Positions 8,901-15,598 of a stretch of 38,557 nucleotides of DNA are shown piece after piece; positions within the stretch are counted from its first letter, which is position 1; every line of letters starts with the position of its first letter. Source of the DNA: an uncultured delta proteobacterium (GTDB taxonomy: Bacteria; Myxococcota_A; Polyangia; Polyangiales; Polyangiaceae); contig CAITRH010000322.1 of assembly GCA_903894755.1 (NCBI GenBank), positions 1 to 38,557 of the forward strand. The letters are read 5' to 3'. The notes beneath the pieces were generated by a model. The model saw only the letters and a list, made by a program, of their open reading frames with translations. It did no database searches and was not told the DNA's origin. The position numbers and the translations under genes are program-made.

Positions 8901-8986
8901 GTGTGTGCGGGCGGGTCCGCGGTGTGTGCGGGCGGGTCCGCGGGTGTGTGCGGGCGGGTCCGCGGGTGTGTGCGGGCGGGTCCGCG
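8901..8986. repeat. Tandem array, 21-22 bp unit, four copies
   Basis: The unit GTGTGTGCGGGCGGGTCCGC starts at 8901, 8922, 8944 and 8966, so the spacing is 21, 22 and 22 bp. The array lies downstream of the Cys-rich protein gene and merges directly into a second array with a related 21-bp unit. Confidence 0.9.
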
Positions 8987-8989
8987 GTG

Positions 8990-9119
8990 CGGGCGGTTGG
9001 TTCCGCGAGGCGGGCGATTGGTTCCGCGAGGCGGGCGGTTGGTTCCGCGAGGCGGGCGGTTGGTTCCGCGAGGCGGGCGGCCGGGTTCCGCGAGGCGGGC
9101 GGTTGGTTCCGCGAGGCGG
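8990..9119. repeat. Tandem array, 21-bp unit, six copies
   Basis: The unit CGGGCGGTTGGTTCCGCGAG(G) starts at 8990, 9011, 9032, 9053, 9074 and 9096. Because 21 is a multiple of three, long but meaningless frames cross it on both strands (for example RLAEPTA repeats on the minus strand). On the minus strand it follows the family C motif at 9133-9165. Confidence 0.92.
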
Positions 9120-9132
9120 GACCGGACCACCG

Positions 9133-9165
9133 GAGTGTCCAAGGACTTCCGCCGCGTCCCACTAG
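9133..9165 (-). repeat. Family C 33-bp motif, copy 1
   Basis: Read on the minus strand it starts with CTAG, contains GCGGCGGAAGTCCTTGGACA and ends with CTC. Exactly the same frame of 33 bases recurs at 11214-11246 and 38201-38233. GTCC-TT-GGAC inside can pair. Here it sits between the FKBP stop codon and the 21-bp tandem array. Confidence 0.9.
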
Positions 9166-9171
9166 GGCGGT

Positions 9172-9621
9172 CTATTCGACGGAAACAAGCTCCACGTCGA
9201 ACTTCAACGCGGCCTTGGGGGGAATGTTCGGGGGATGTCCTGCTTCCCCGTAGGCCAGGTCGAAGGGGATCACGAGTTTGCGTTTGCCCCCTTCTTTCAT
9301 ACCGACGATCCCCTGGTCCCAACCTTTGATGACCTGACCTTGGCCAAGTACGAGCTCGAAGGGTTGGCCCCGGTCGAGCGAGCTATCGAACTTTGTGCCG
9401 TTCATCAGCGTGCCTGTGTAGTGGACCTTGATTTTTTTGCCCGACTCGGCGGTCTTGCCGGTGCCTAAGACGTCATCGGTGATCTCGAGTTTGGTGGGGC
9501 CCGGCGCTTCGGGGGCGGCTTGCGAGGGTTTGAAGGTGGAAGCTGGGTCGTCGACGCGTTTGGAGCACGCGCAGGCGAGGGTGAGGGTGAGGGTGAGGGA
9601 GAGCAGGATCCAGATGCGCAT
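9172..9621 (-). CDS. FKBP-type peptidyl-prolyl isomerase lipoprotein
   Basis: The predicted product has 149 residues. The N-terminus is [20 protein letters not shown] with a lipobox-type Cys, so the protein is predicted to be anchored outside the cytoplasm. Residues ~45-149 form one FKBP domain with [52 protein letters not shown] and AYGEAG, followed by the closing FDVELVSVE strand. The Tyr, Phe, Asp, Val-Ile-Trp and Tyr residues of the proline-binding pocket are present. It catalyses cis-trans isomerisation of Xaa-Pro bonds and probably helps fold exported proteins. It is divergent from lgt, which starts 105 bases away and would lipidate this product. Confidence 0.95.
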   Translation of the reverse strand: MRIWILLSLTLTLTLACACSKRVDDPASTFKPSQAAPEAPGPTKLEITDDVLGTGKTAESGKKIKVHYTGTLMNGTKFDSSLDRGQPFELVLGQGQVIKGWDQGIVGMKEGGKRKLVIPFDLAYGEAGHPPNIPPKAALKFDVELVSVE

Positions 9622-9726
9622 GGGAGCGGTGTACTACAGATTTCACGCGCTGCTTGCGGCGCGGTCAGGTCGCGACCACGCAGGCGGACACTCCCGGGCG
9701 CTACGTGTTACACACGCGAACGCCCA

Positions 9727-10668
9727 ATGATCCCGTATATCAAAGTCCCCGACTTTCCGCTCGGACCGCTCACGCTCCACCCTTTTGGAATTCTCGTTGC
9801 GACGGGGGTTCTCGTGACGAGCTGGCTGGCGACACGCCGGGCGCGAGCACTTGGCTACGACCTCGTGCTGCTCAACTCGTTCGGGACCTGGATGCTGCTA
9901 GGCGGGTTTATCGGGGGCCACGTCTTTGACTCGCTGTTTTACCATTGGGGCGAGGTGATGCGACGTCCCCAGTCACTTCTTCTTCTGTGGGAGGGATTGA
10001 GCTCATTTGGCGGGTTCTTGGGGGCGACGCTGGGGGCTATTCTTTGGAAATACTTAGAGATCCGGCGTCATTGGGTTCGGCTCCGCAAGGCACCGATGCC
10101 CATTTTTCCCTTTGCAAACCTAGTGCACGCGGTGTTTCCGGTGGGATGGGCCTTTGGACGTGGGGGGTGTTCGGTGGTTCACGATCATCCTGGCGCGCGG
10201 GCGACTGCGGAGACGTGGCTTGCGGTGGCGTATCCTGGGTTTCAGCCCGAGGCGATCGATGGGCCTGGGACGCATCGGCAACTTGGGTTCGTGACACTTA
10301 TTGACGGTCTGTATCCGCGCTACGACTTGGGACTTCTCGAGCTGATGTTCACGGTGGTGCTGGCCATTTGTTTTGCGTTGACGTGGCGTCGGAGGCTAGC
10401 GGTGGGGACCTACCTCGTGGTGGTTTGCTTGGCGTACGCTCCGGTGAGGTTTGCGATGGACTTTTTGCGTATCCCCGAGACCCAAGGAGGAGATGCGCGG
10501 TATGCGTCGCTCACGCCCGCTCAATGGAGCTGTGTGGTGTTGGTGCTGACGGCGGCAGCGATTGGGCTCTACATGCGTTCGCTGCGCCGTCGGGGCATTG
10601 ATGTGGAAGCGCCCGTGCGGGCCACTTCAGGCAATCAGGCGGCTGTTTTGGAGCCCGGGACGGAGTGA
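9727..10668 (+). CDS. lgt: Prolipoprotein diacylglyceryl transferase
   Basis: The predicted product has 313 residues. The ATG at 9727 gives MIPYIKVPDFPLGPLTLHPF, the standard Lgt beginning with a cytoplasmic-edge segment before the first helix; the open frame continues upstream only as noise. Several membrane helices follow (VATGVLVTSWLA, MLLGGFIGGHVFDSLF, LSSFGGFLGATLGAILW, LMFTVVLAICFALTW, LVVVCLAYAPVRFAMDFLRI). The family signature appears as FPVGWAFGRGGCSVVHDHPG, a variant of the usual GRxGNFxNxE region, and the Arg is kept. The enzyme moves diacylglycerol from phosphatidylglycerol to the lipobox Cys of lipoproteins, fitting the many lipoproteins nearby. Its 3' end overlaps the convergent thioesterase gene by 34 bases. 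Confidence 0.93.
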   Translation: MIPYIKVPDFPLGPLTLHPFGILVATGVLVTSWLATRRARALGYDLVLLNSFGTWMLLGGFIGGHVFDSLFYHWGEVMRRPQSLLLLWEGLSSFGGFLGATLGAILWKYLEIRRHWVRLRKAPMPIFPFANLVHAVFPVGWAFGRGGCSVVHDHPGARATAETWLAVAYPGFQPEAIDGPGTHRQLGFVTLIDGLYPRYDLGLLELMFTVVLAICFALTWRRRLAVGTYLVVVCLAYAPVRFAMDFLRIPETQGGDARYASLTPAQWSCVVLVLTAAAIGLYMRSLRRRGIDVEAPVRATSGNQAAVLEPGTE

Positions 10669-11090
10669 GATTCGAGCACTAGGAGTACATCCTTTGGGAT
10701 TTCGACTGGGAGCATGGTGCGCAGGTCGATGAAGTTGACGCCGTGTCGAATGACACCGACGGGTTCTGTTTCGGTGGGTTCGGCGTGTTTACTCTTTCGG
10801 TCGAGGCAGGTGAAGACGTAGCGGAAGGTGCACGAGCTCTTATCGATCTTGTCAACGCTGGCGGTAATGCGCACGTGCTGTCCAAACCGCAACGGGGAGT
10901 GAAACTCGGCTTCCACGCTTTCCATGGCAAGGCCGATTTTGCGGTCCATGATGAGCTCCGTATATCCACCTTGTTGGGGCGAGAGGAGTCCCTCCATCGC
11001 CTCGTGGCAGTAATCGAAGTAATTGGCAAAAAACACGAGCTGTGCTGCGTCGACATCCTCGAAACGCACGGGGCGCTCGCAAGTATACAT
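10635..11090 (-). CDS. Hotdog-fold acyl-CoA thioesterase (4-hydroxybenzoyl-CoA thioesterase type)
   Basis: The predicted product has 151 residues, a normal length for a single hotdog domain. VRFEDVDAAQLVFFANYFDY contains the Asp of the catalytic loop that in relatives reads FxDxDxxGHVxNxxY; the usual Gly-His is replaced by Ala-Gln. GLAMESVEAEFHSPLRFGQH is the second strand-helix region. Such enzymes hydrolyse acyl- or aryl-CoA thioesters in the cytoplasm; the substrate cannot be read from sequence. The C-terminal coding end overlaps the end of lgt on the other strand by 34 bases, so the two genes converge with no room for a separate terminator. Confidence 0.88.
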   Translation of the reverse strand: MYTCERPVRFEDVDAAQLVFFANYFDYCHEAMEGLLSPQQGGYTELIMDRKIGLAMESVEAEFHSPLRFGQHVRITASVDKIDKSSCTFRYVFTCLDRKSKHAEPTETEPVGVIRHGVNFIDLRTMLPVEIPKDVLLVLESHSVPGSKTAA

Positions 11091-11213
11091 AGATCATCCC
11101 TCCAAACCGGTGGCAGGCGTCACCATAAACGCGGACGTACCGTCTTACCACACCCAGTTCATTTATGTTCCGGCTGTGTCTGTACGATTAAGCCCGTCTG
11201 TTGTTCATAGCCT

Positions 11214-11246
11214 CTAGGAGCTTGCGGCGGAAGTCCTTGGACACTC
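11214..11246 (+). repeat. Family C 33-bp motif, copy 2
   Basis: It begins CTAGGAGCTTGCGGCGG and ends ACACTC, and matches 9133-9165 (minus) and 38201-38233 over the same 33 bases. It is followed within 40 bases by family B hairpin copies. It lies in the 492-base gap between the thioesterase start and the tRNA nucleotidyltransferase start. Confidence 0.9.
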
Positions 11247-11282
11247 CTGGGCAGCCGAACCGCGACACCCGCGAGCCTGTGT

Positions 11283-11343
11283 TACCCACCCGTTACCCAC
11301 CCTGGGCTGATTTGATTCGCCCCTTCGGGGCTGCCAATCAACG
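11283..11343 (+). repeat. Family B double-hairpin repeat, copy 1
   Basis: It contains TTACCCACCCTGGGCTGATT, then GATTCGCCCCTTCGGGGCTG and CCAATCAACGC. GCCCC-TTC-GGGGC forms a hairpin. The first half forms a second one in copies that have the full CCCAGGGTTACCCACCCTGGG palindrome; here the left part is altered. It faces an inverted copy at 11417-11473. Confidence 0.88.
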
Positions 11344-11416
11344 CGTGGGGTCGGTCCCATAGAAGGGAAAAATTGTGTTCCCTCACTGCACCGCGGCACT
11401 AGATGAGGGCGACGTG

Positions 11417-11473
11417 CGTTGATCGGCAGCCCCGAAGGGGCGAATCAAATCAGCCCAGGGTGGGTAACCCTGG
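11417..11473 (-). repeat. Family B double-hairpin repeat, copy 2 (inverted)
   Basis: This is the reverse complement of copy 1: GCGTTGAT, then GGCAGCCCCGAAGGGGCGAA and CAGCCCAGGGTGGGTAACCC. With copy 1 it makes a large inverted repeat (about 11283-11473) with a ~73-base centre. No gene is supportable between them. Confidence 0.88.
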
Positions 11474-11582
11474 GGACGAGGGTATCGCGGTCGGCTCCCC
11501 GTGACTTCGCGGGCCGTTGTTCAAAAGCGCGCTCGCATGTTCGAGTCCTTGCTGTTGGAGTCCGTGCTACCGAGAAAGAACA

Positions 11583-12959
11583 GTGACCGACAGAATTGCT
11601 ATCGCTTCTCTTCCAAGGGACGTCATCGGGCTCTGCGCTCGTCTTCGCGAACACGGGAGGCGAGGCTGGATCGTTGGAGGCTGCGTCCGAGACCGTCTGT
11701 TAGGGCGTGAGGTGAACGATTGGGACATCTGCACCGACGCGCGTCCCAACGAGCTGCTGGCAATTTTTCCGAGGGCTATCCCGACCGGCATCGAGCACGG
11801 GACCGTCACGGTGGTTGTCGACAAGCGGCACTACGAGGTGACGACGTTGCGTGGGGAGGGGGCCTACACGGATGGTCGAAGGCCTGACTCGGTTGAATTT
11901 GTAGACGACCTGACAGCGGACCTTGCCCGGCGCGACTTTACATGCAATGCGATCGCGCTCGACCCGAGCAACGGGCAGGTGATCGATCCCTTTGGCGGCC
12001 AGGGGGATCTGGCGTTAGGGATCTTGCGAGCGGTGGGGGTGGCGATCGATCGGTTTTCCGAGGATGGCTTGCGGGTACTTCGTGCGGCGCGGTTCGTAGC
12101 GACGCTCGGTCTCGAGCTTGACCCGGAGACAGAGCGAGCCATCGCACCGACCCTTGACACGTACCGAAAGGTGTCGGCGGAGCGGATTCGCGACGAGTGG
12201 GTAAAGGCCATGAAGGCGCGAGCTCCGTCACGGGCCTTCGAGGTGATGCGACGGGTTGGCATTTTGGCCATCACCTGTCCTGAGCTTCTTGAAGGCGTTG
12301 GGATGGAGCAGAACGCGTACCATCGTTGGGACGTGTGGCGACACGGGATGGAGGCGCTGGATGCGAGCCAGGGCGATGCGGTTCTTCGCCTTGCGGCGCT
12401 TTTTCACGACATTGGCAAGCCCAAAACGCGGGGACGAAACGACAAGAGCGGCGAGTACACGTTTTACGAGCATGAGCGGGTGGGGGCGGAGCTCGTGGAG
12501 CCCATTGCGTTGCGCCTTCGGTTTTCCAACGAGGAGCGCGCGAGGATGGTCCACCTGGTGCGACATCACTTGGTGCAGTACGGGCCAGACTGGTCGGACG
12601 CGGCGGTTCGTCGCTGGCTTCAGCGTGTCGGAACTGCGTGTTTGACCGACCTTTTTGCGATTTGCGAGGCCGATGAGAGGGCCAAGGGGCTCACGTCGGA
12701 GCCGGACCTAGGGAGGCTCTTGGGGCTCAAAGCGCATGTGGAGCGGGTCGTTGCGGCAGGCGCGGCGCTCTCAACGAGGGACCTGTGTCTGAATGGAAGC
12801 GATCTAATGGAGGCGTTGGGTCTGGCTCCTGGGCGACGTGTCGGGGAGGTTCTGCGGGCGCTTCTCGACGTGGTGATCAATGACCCGTTAGAAAACGATC
12901 GCGAGCGGCTTCTGTCGCATGCTCGGCGGATCCTCGAAGGCGCTGTCGACTCACCTTGA
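11583..12959 (+). CDS. cca: tRNA nucleotidyltransferase / poly(A) polymerase family protein with HD domain
   Basis: The predicted product has 458 residues. The GTG at 11583 (VTDRIAIASLPRDVIGL) is preferred over an upstream ATG because the family begins just before the GGCVRD loop and the sequence before 11583 is not protein-like. The head domain has GWIVGGCVRDRLLGREVNDW then DI, giving the nucleotide-binding Gly pair and the two metal-binding Asp (DWD). DFTCNAIALDPSNGQVIDPF and RDEWVKAM are the neck/body motifs. An HD phosphohydrolase domain is seen as LAALFHDIGKPKTRG. The enzyme adds or repairs the 3' CCA of tRNAs; the HD domain would give phosphatase or phosphodiesterase activity. Pure poly(A) polymerase function cannot be excluded. 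Confidence 0.9.
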   Translation: MTDRIAIASLPRDVIGLCARLREHGRRGWIVGGCVRDRLLGREVNDWDICTDARPNELLAIFPRAIPTGIEHGTVTVVVDKRHYEVTTLRGEGAYTDGRRPDSVEFVDDLTADLARRDFTCNAIALDPSNGQVIDPFGGQGDLALGILRAVGVAIDRFSEDGLRVLRAARFVATLGLELDPETERAIAPTLDTYRKVSAERIRDEWVKAMKARAPSRAFEVMRRVGILAITCPELLEGVGMEQNAYHRWDVWRHGMEALDASQGDAVLRLAALFHDIGKPKTRGRNDKSGEYTFYEHERVGAELVEPIALRLRFSNEERARMVHLVRHHLVQYGPDWSDAAVRRWLQRVGTACLTDLFAICEADERAKGLTSEPDLGRLLGLKAHVERVVAAGAALSTRDLCLNGSDLMEALGLAPGRRVGEVLRALLDVVINDPLENDRERLLSHARRILEGAVDSP

Positions 12960-12986
12960 GACTTCGCATATGGTCCCTGCGCCCAT

Positions 12987-14603
12987 ATGCCTACGTCGAC
13001 CGAGCCGGGCGTTGACAACGCGAAAGTTGCACCGACGATCCCGCCCAGCATGACCCTTCGAGGTCTGCTTGATGCCCGCCGAAACATGGGGAAAACCATG
13101 TCGATCGATGAGGCCATGTCGGTACTCGTTCCCATTTGCCTCGACCTGCAGAAGAGGCACGAGGCTGGAGAGACGCTATTTGTGCATCCCGCGTGCATTG
13201 CGCCCGGTCACGACGGGCTGGCGGCGGTGAGTTTGAAGCTCGCGGTATTTCCCGAAGGGTTGCGCGATCAGCACTGCCTTGCCCCGGAGATTCACTCCAC
13301 CCGCGCGGGAGGAGACGCGCACGCGAGCGTCTATGCCGTCGGGGCGATCCTCTACGAGATGGTCACGGGAGGGCACGTGGGACCCGGCATGGCGCGTCCC
13401 CGCGACGTGGACCCTGGGATTCCCGAGGCCCTCGAGCTGTTGGTGGAGAAGGCCATCATCAGCGATCGAGCGCATCGACCTTCCGATCTTGCGGCGTTGG
13501 CGAGTGAGCTCTACGCGCTCGCGCCTGCGCACAGCATCAGGCCTCCTGATCGAACGAGCAGCTTCGATGCGAGCGCGGAGCTCGAGGTCGACGTACGTTT
13601 TTCCGTGATGCCGCCCAGCGTACGGCCGTCGCCGTTAGAGCCAGCGATTCCCAGGGCGGCCGCGGTCCCTCGCATCGACGTAGGCGATCCTTTTGGACGG
13701 GTGGTCGAGCGCAAGTCTTCGAACCGACCGCGTCGCAACGACCCGACGTCGACGCTTGCGGAGCTCAAAGCGCGTCTCGAGGCCGACCCTCGCCCCAGGT
13801 ACATCGTTAACAGAGAGCACATGGATCACGGCCCCTTCACGGCGGTGGAGTTGCTCCAACAGATTGCCGGCAACGCGTTTGTCCAAGACGACGTCTTGCG
13901 CGACACGCTCGGGGGCGAGGCGCGTCCCATCAAAGCGTGGGAGGAGTTCGCCCCTTTTGCACACCAGGTAGGCCTCAAACGGGAGCTCGTGGCCGAAGAG
14001 AAGGCTGTGGGCAAGGTGGTACAGGCCGAAAGGAAGGGGCGCGTTTTCAAGCTTGTAGGGAGTCTCCTGTTGGTAGGCGCTCTGGCCGCGGGGCTGTCCG
14101 TGTGGTTCTTCACGAAGAAGGGGACTCGAAGAGAGTCCGTTGGCATCGTGGTAGATGAGGGGCCTGGAAGCGTCGACGTGGGGGGAATCCGGAGGCGTGG
14201 GCCGTCGTCGAGAGCTCGCGGCGCAGGAGGAGGCGTCGCCGGTGTAGGGAGCAGCGGAGGGGCAGCATCCGCGCCGGCCGGGGCTAGCGGGGCGGGTGGC
14301 AGTTTCGAGTCGGCACTGGAGAGCAGCAACGACGAAATGACCATGGGGCAATCCGGTGCGCCGGACCTTACGAAAGCGCAGCTTGCGGGTCCTCTTGGAC
14401 GGGTGTCGTTTATTTCGGCCTGTGGGGCTCCCGACGACATGCGTGTGATCGTGCAGGTCGCAGTTCAGAATGGTCGGGCGGTAGGGGTGACGGTATCGAC
14501 GAATCCGCCGAATCCATCCGTAGCCGGGTGCGTGGCTGCCCAAGTGCGGAGCCTCTCGTGGCCGTCGAACCCCAAACGAGATTTCGTGACGATGACGTAT
14601 TGA
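12987..14603 (+). CDS. Membrane pseudokinase with GYF-like domain and AgmX-like C-terminal domain
   Basis: The predicted product has 538 residues. Residues ~20-195 resemble the C-lobe of a Ser/Thr kinase: LAPEIHSTRAGGDAHASVYA matches the APE motif and the following DvyAvG region, then AILYEMVTG and a Pro/Glu-rich helix with RPSDLAALASEL. The Gly-rich loop, the ATP-binding Lys, HRD and DFG motifs are not seen, so catalysis is unlikely. Residues ~270-330 (RYIVNREHMDHGPFTAVELL) look like a GYF/GYF_2-type module. One membrane segment follows (KLVGSLLLVGALAAGLSVWF), then a Gly/Ala/Ser-rich linker. The last ~70 residues (ISACGAPDDMRVIVQVAVQN) look like the TonB-C-like end of AgmX/PglI-type motility proteins. 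It lies 27 bases after cca and its TGA is one base before a family A end. A signalling or envelope-complex scaffold role is inferred. Confidence 0.72.
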   Translation: MPTSTEPGVDNAKVAPTIPPSMTLRGLLDARRNMGKTMSIDEAMSVLVPICLDLQKRHEAGETLFVHPACIAPGHDGLAAVSLKLAVFPEGLRDQHCLAPEIHSTRAGGDAHASVYAVGAILYEMVTGGHVGPGMARPRDVDPGIPEALELLVEKAIISDRAHRPSDLAALASELYALAPAHSIRPPDRTSSFDASAELEVDVRFSVMPPSVRPSPLEPAIPRAAAVPRIDVGDPFGRVVERKSSNRPRRNDPTSTLAELKARLEADPRPRYIVNREHMDHGPFTAVELLQQIAGNAFVQDDVLRDTLGGEARPIKAWEEFAPFAHQVGLKRELVAEEKAVGKVVQAERKGRVFKLVGSLLLVGALAAGLSVWFFTKKGTRRESVGIVVDEGPGSVDVGGIRRRGPSSRARGAGGGVAGVGSSGGAASAPAGASGAGGSFESALESSNDEMTMGQSGAPDLTKAQLAGPLGRVSFISACGAPDDMRVIVQVAVQNGRAVGVTVSTNPPNPSVAGCVAAQVRSLSWPSNPKRDFVTMTY

Positions 14604-14640
14604 TAAAACAAACCTAACTTGAGAACCGCAGGTCCGCGCC
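14604..14640. mobile_element. Family A left end (solo), fused to a family B repeat
   Basis: The sequence starts with TA at 14604 and reads TAAAACAAACCTAACTTGAG then AACCGCAGGTCCG, matching the outer ends at 24139, 25711 and 29662. It starts one base after the stop codon of the pseudokinase gene. No right end follows; instead a family B copy starts at 14652. The same A-left plus B arrangement is seen at 24139-24281. Confidence 0.75.
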
Positions 14641-14651
14641 GCGACACCGCG

Positions 14652-14711
14652 ACCCAGGGTTACCCACCCTGGGCTGTTTTGATTCGCCCCTTCGGGGCTG
14701 CCAATCAACGC
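14652..14711 (+). repeat. Family B double-hairpin repeat, copy 3
   Basis: It contains the perfect palindrome CCCAGGGT-TACCC-ACCCTGGG and the hairpin GCCCC-TTC-GGGGC, ending CCAATCAACGC. It lies downstream of the pseudokinase gene and could also act as a transcription stop ahead of the flagellar operon. Confidence 0.9.
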
Positions 14712-14723
14712 ATGTTGCACCGA

Positions 14724-14775
14724 TGTTTTCGGCTGGGGTGGGGTGGAGTGGCCGCGCTCTCCCCACATATGACTA
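14724..14775 (+). repeat. Family D hairpin repeat, copy 2
   Basis: It matches 1349-1405 (TGTTTTCGGCTGG at the start, GACTAA at the end). The stem GGAGTG-GCCG-CGCTCT keeps pairing through G-T pairs, with TGGGG/CCCCA flanking. It lies ~120 bases upstream of the likely flgD start. The rest of 14776-14894 shows no gene; no sigma-54 or flagellar sigma promoter was convincing. Confidence 0.7.
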
Positions 14776-14894
14776 AAACCATAGCGTCGTTGCCTTGGCG
14801 AGGGCGACGGTGCGCTGACGCTCCGATGGGGTTTGGCGTAGCTGTTTCAGACGGCGGGATAGAGAAAGGCTTCGCTGGTATCGGCTTTGCTCTC

Positions 14895-15584
14895 ATGGCG
14901 CCCATGGTCGATTCAGTCAGCAGTACGACGCAGGCCCAAGCGACGACAACCGGGTCGCTGACCGGGAACAACGCTCTTGGGAAAGACGCGTTTCTTAAGC
15001 TCTTGGTTGCCCAGATGTCGAACCAAGACCCGCTCAAGCCGATGGACGACACGCAGTTCGTGGCGCAGCTCGCCCAGTTTTCGGGGCTCGAGCAGCAGAT
15101 GCAGACCAACACGCTCCTTCAGCAGTTGGCGACGGCGCAACAGGGGATCACGAACGCTTCAAACGCGGGGCTCGTTGGAAAGACCGTGACTGTGCAGGGG
15201 TCGACGGTTTCGCTCGATGGTCAGGGGCTTGGGAGCCAGGTATCGTTCTCTCTCGCTCAAGCTGCCCAAAGCGTGAAGGTGTCCATAACTGATAGCGGCG
15301 GAAATGTCGTTCGTACGCTCAACCTCGGTTCCAAGTCTGGGAACGTGAGCGAGATGTGGGATGGCAAGAACGACAGCGGGACGCAGCAGCCAGCGGGGTC
15401 GTACACGGTGTCGGTGGATGCCAAGACGACGGCAGGCGCGTCTGTATCGGTATCCCAGGAGACGACCGGGTTGGTGACCGCGGTTTCGTATACGGGTGGG
15501 TACAGCTCACTGGTGCTTGACACGGGCATTACGGCGCCGACGTCGAATCTCATACGTGTGAACGCGACCACGCAAGCGAAGTAG
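14895..15584 (+). CDS. flgD: Flagellar hook assembly (capping) protein FlgD
   Basis: The predicted product has 229 residues from ATG 14895 (MAPMVDSVSSTTQAQATTTG). A second ATG at 14904 and an in-frame ATG at 14826 are alternatives; no clear ribosome-binding site decides. The N-terminal hallmark LGKDAFLKLLVAQMSNQDPL followed by DDTQFVAQLAQFSGLEQ is diagnostic. Residues ~90-200 contain the FlgD Ig-like core with VKVSITDSGGNVVRTLNLGS, WDGKNDSGTQQPAGSYTVSV and YTGGYSSLVL. FlgD caps the growing hook so that FlgE subunits can polymerise outside the cell. It is the first gene of a ten-gene flagellar run and is followed after 14 bases by flgE. Confidence 0.95.
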   Translation: MAPMVDSVSSTTQAQATTTGSLTGNNALGKDAFLKLLVAQMSNQDPLKPMDDTQFVAQLAQFSGLEQQMQTNTLLQQLATAQQGITNASNAGLVGKTVTVQGSTVSLDGQGLGSQVSFSLAQAAQSVKVSITDSGGNVVRTLNLGSKSGNVSEMWDGKNDSGTQQPAGSYTVSVDAKTTAGASVSVSQETTGLVTAVSYTGGYSSLVLDTGITAPTSNLIRVNATTQAK

Positions 15585-15598
15585 TAGAGGAGCGGGCC

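Noticed and set aside
11214-11399. Small protein on the minus strand containing RVDWQPRRGESNQPRV
   Set aside because: It is only the translation of a family B repeat and family C motif; the same peptide appears at the other B copies.
14776-14894. Sigma-54 promoter for the flagellar operon
   Set aside because: A TTGGC...GTGC string is present, but the spacing between the GG and GC elements is wrong.
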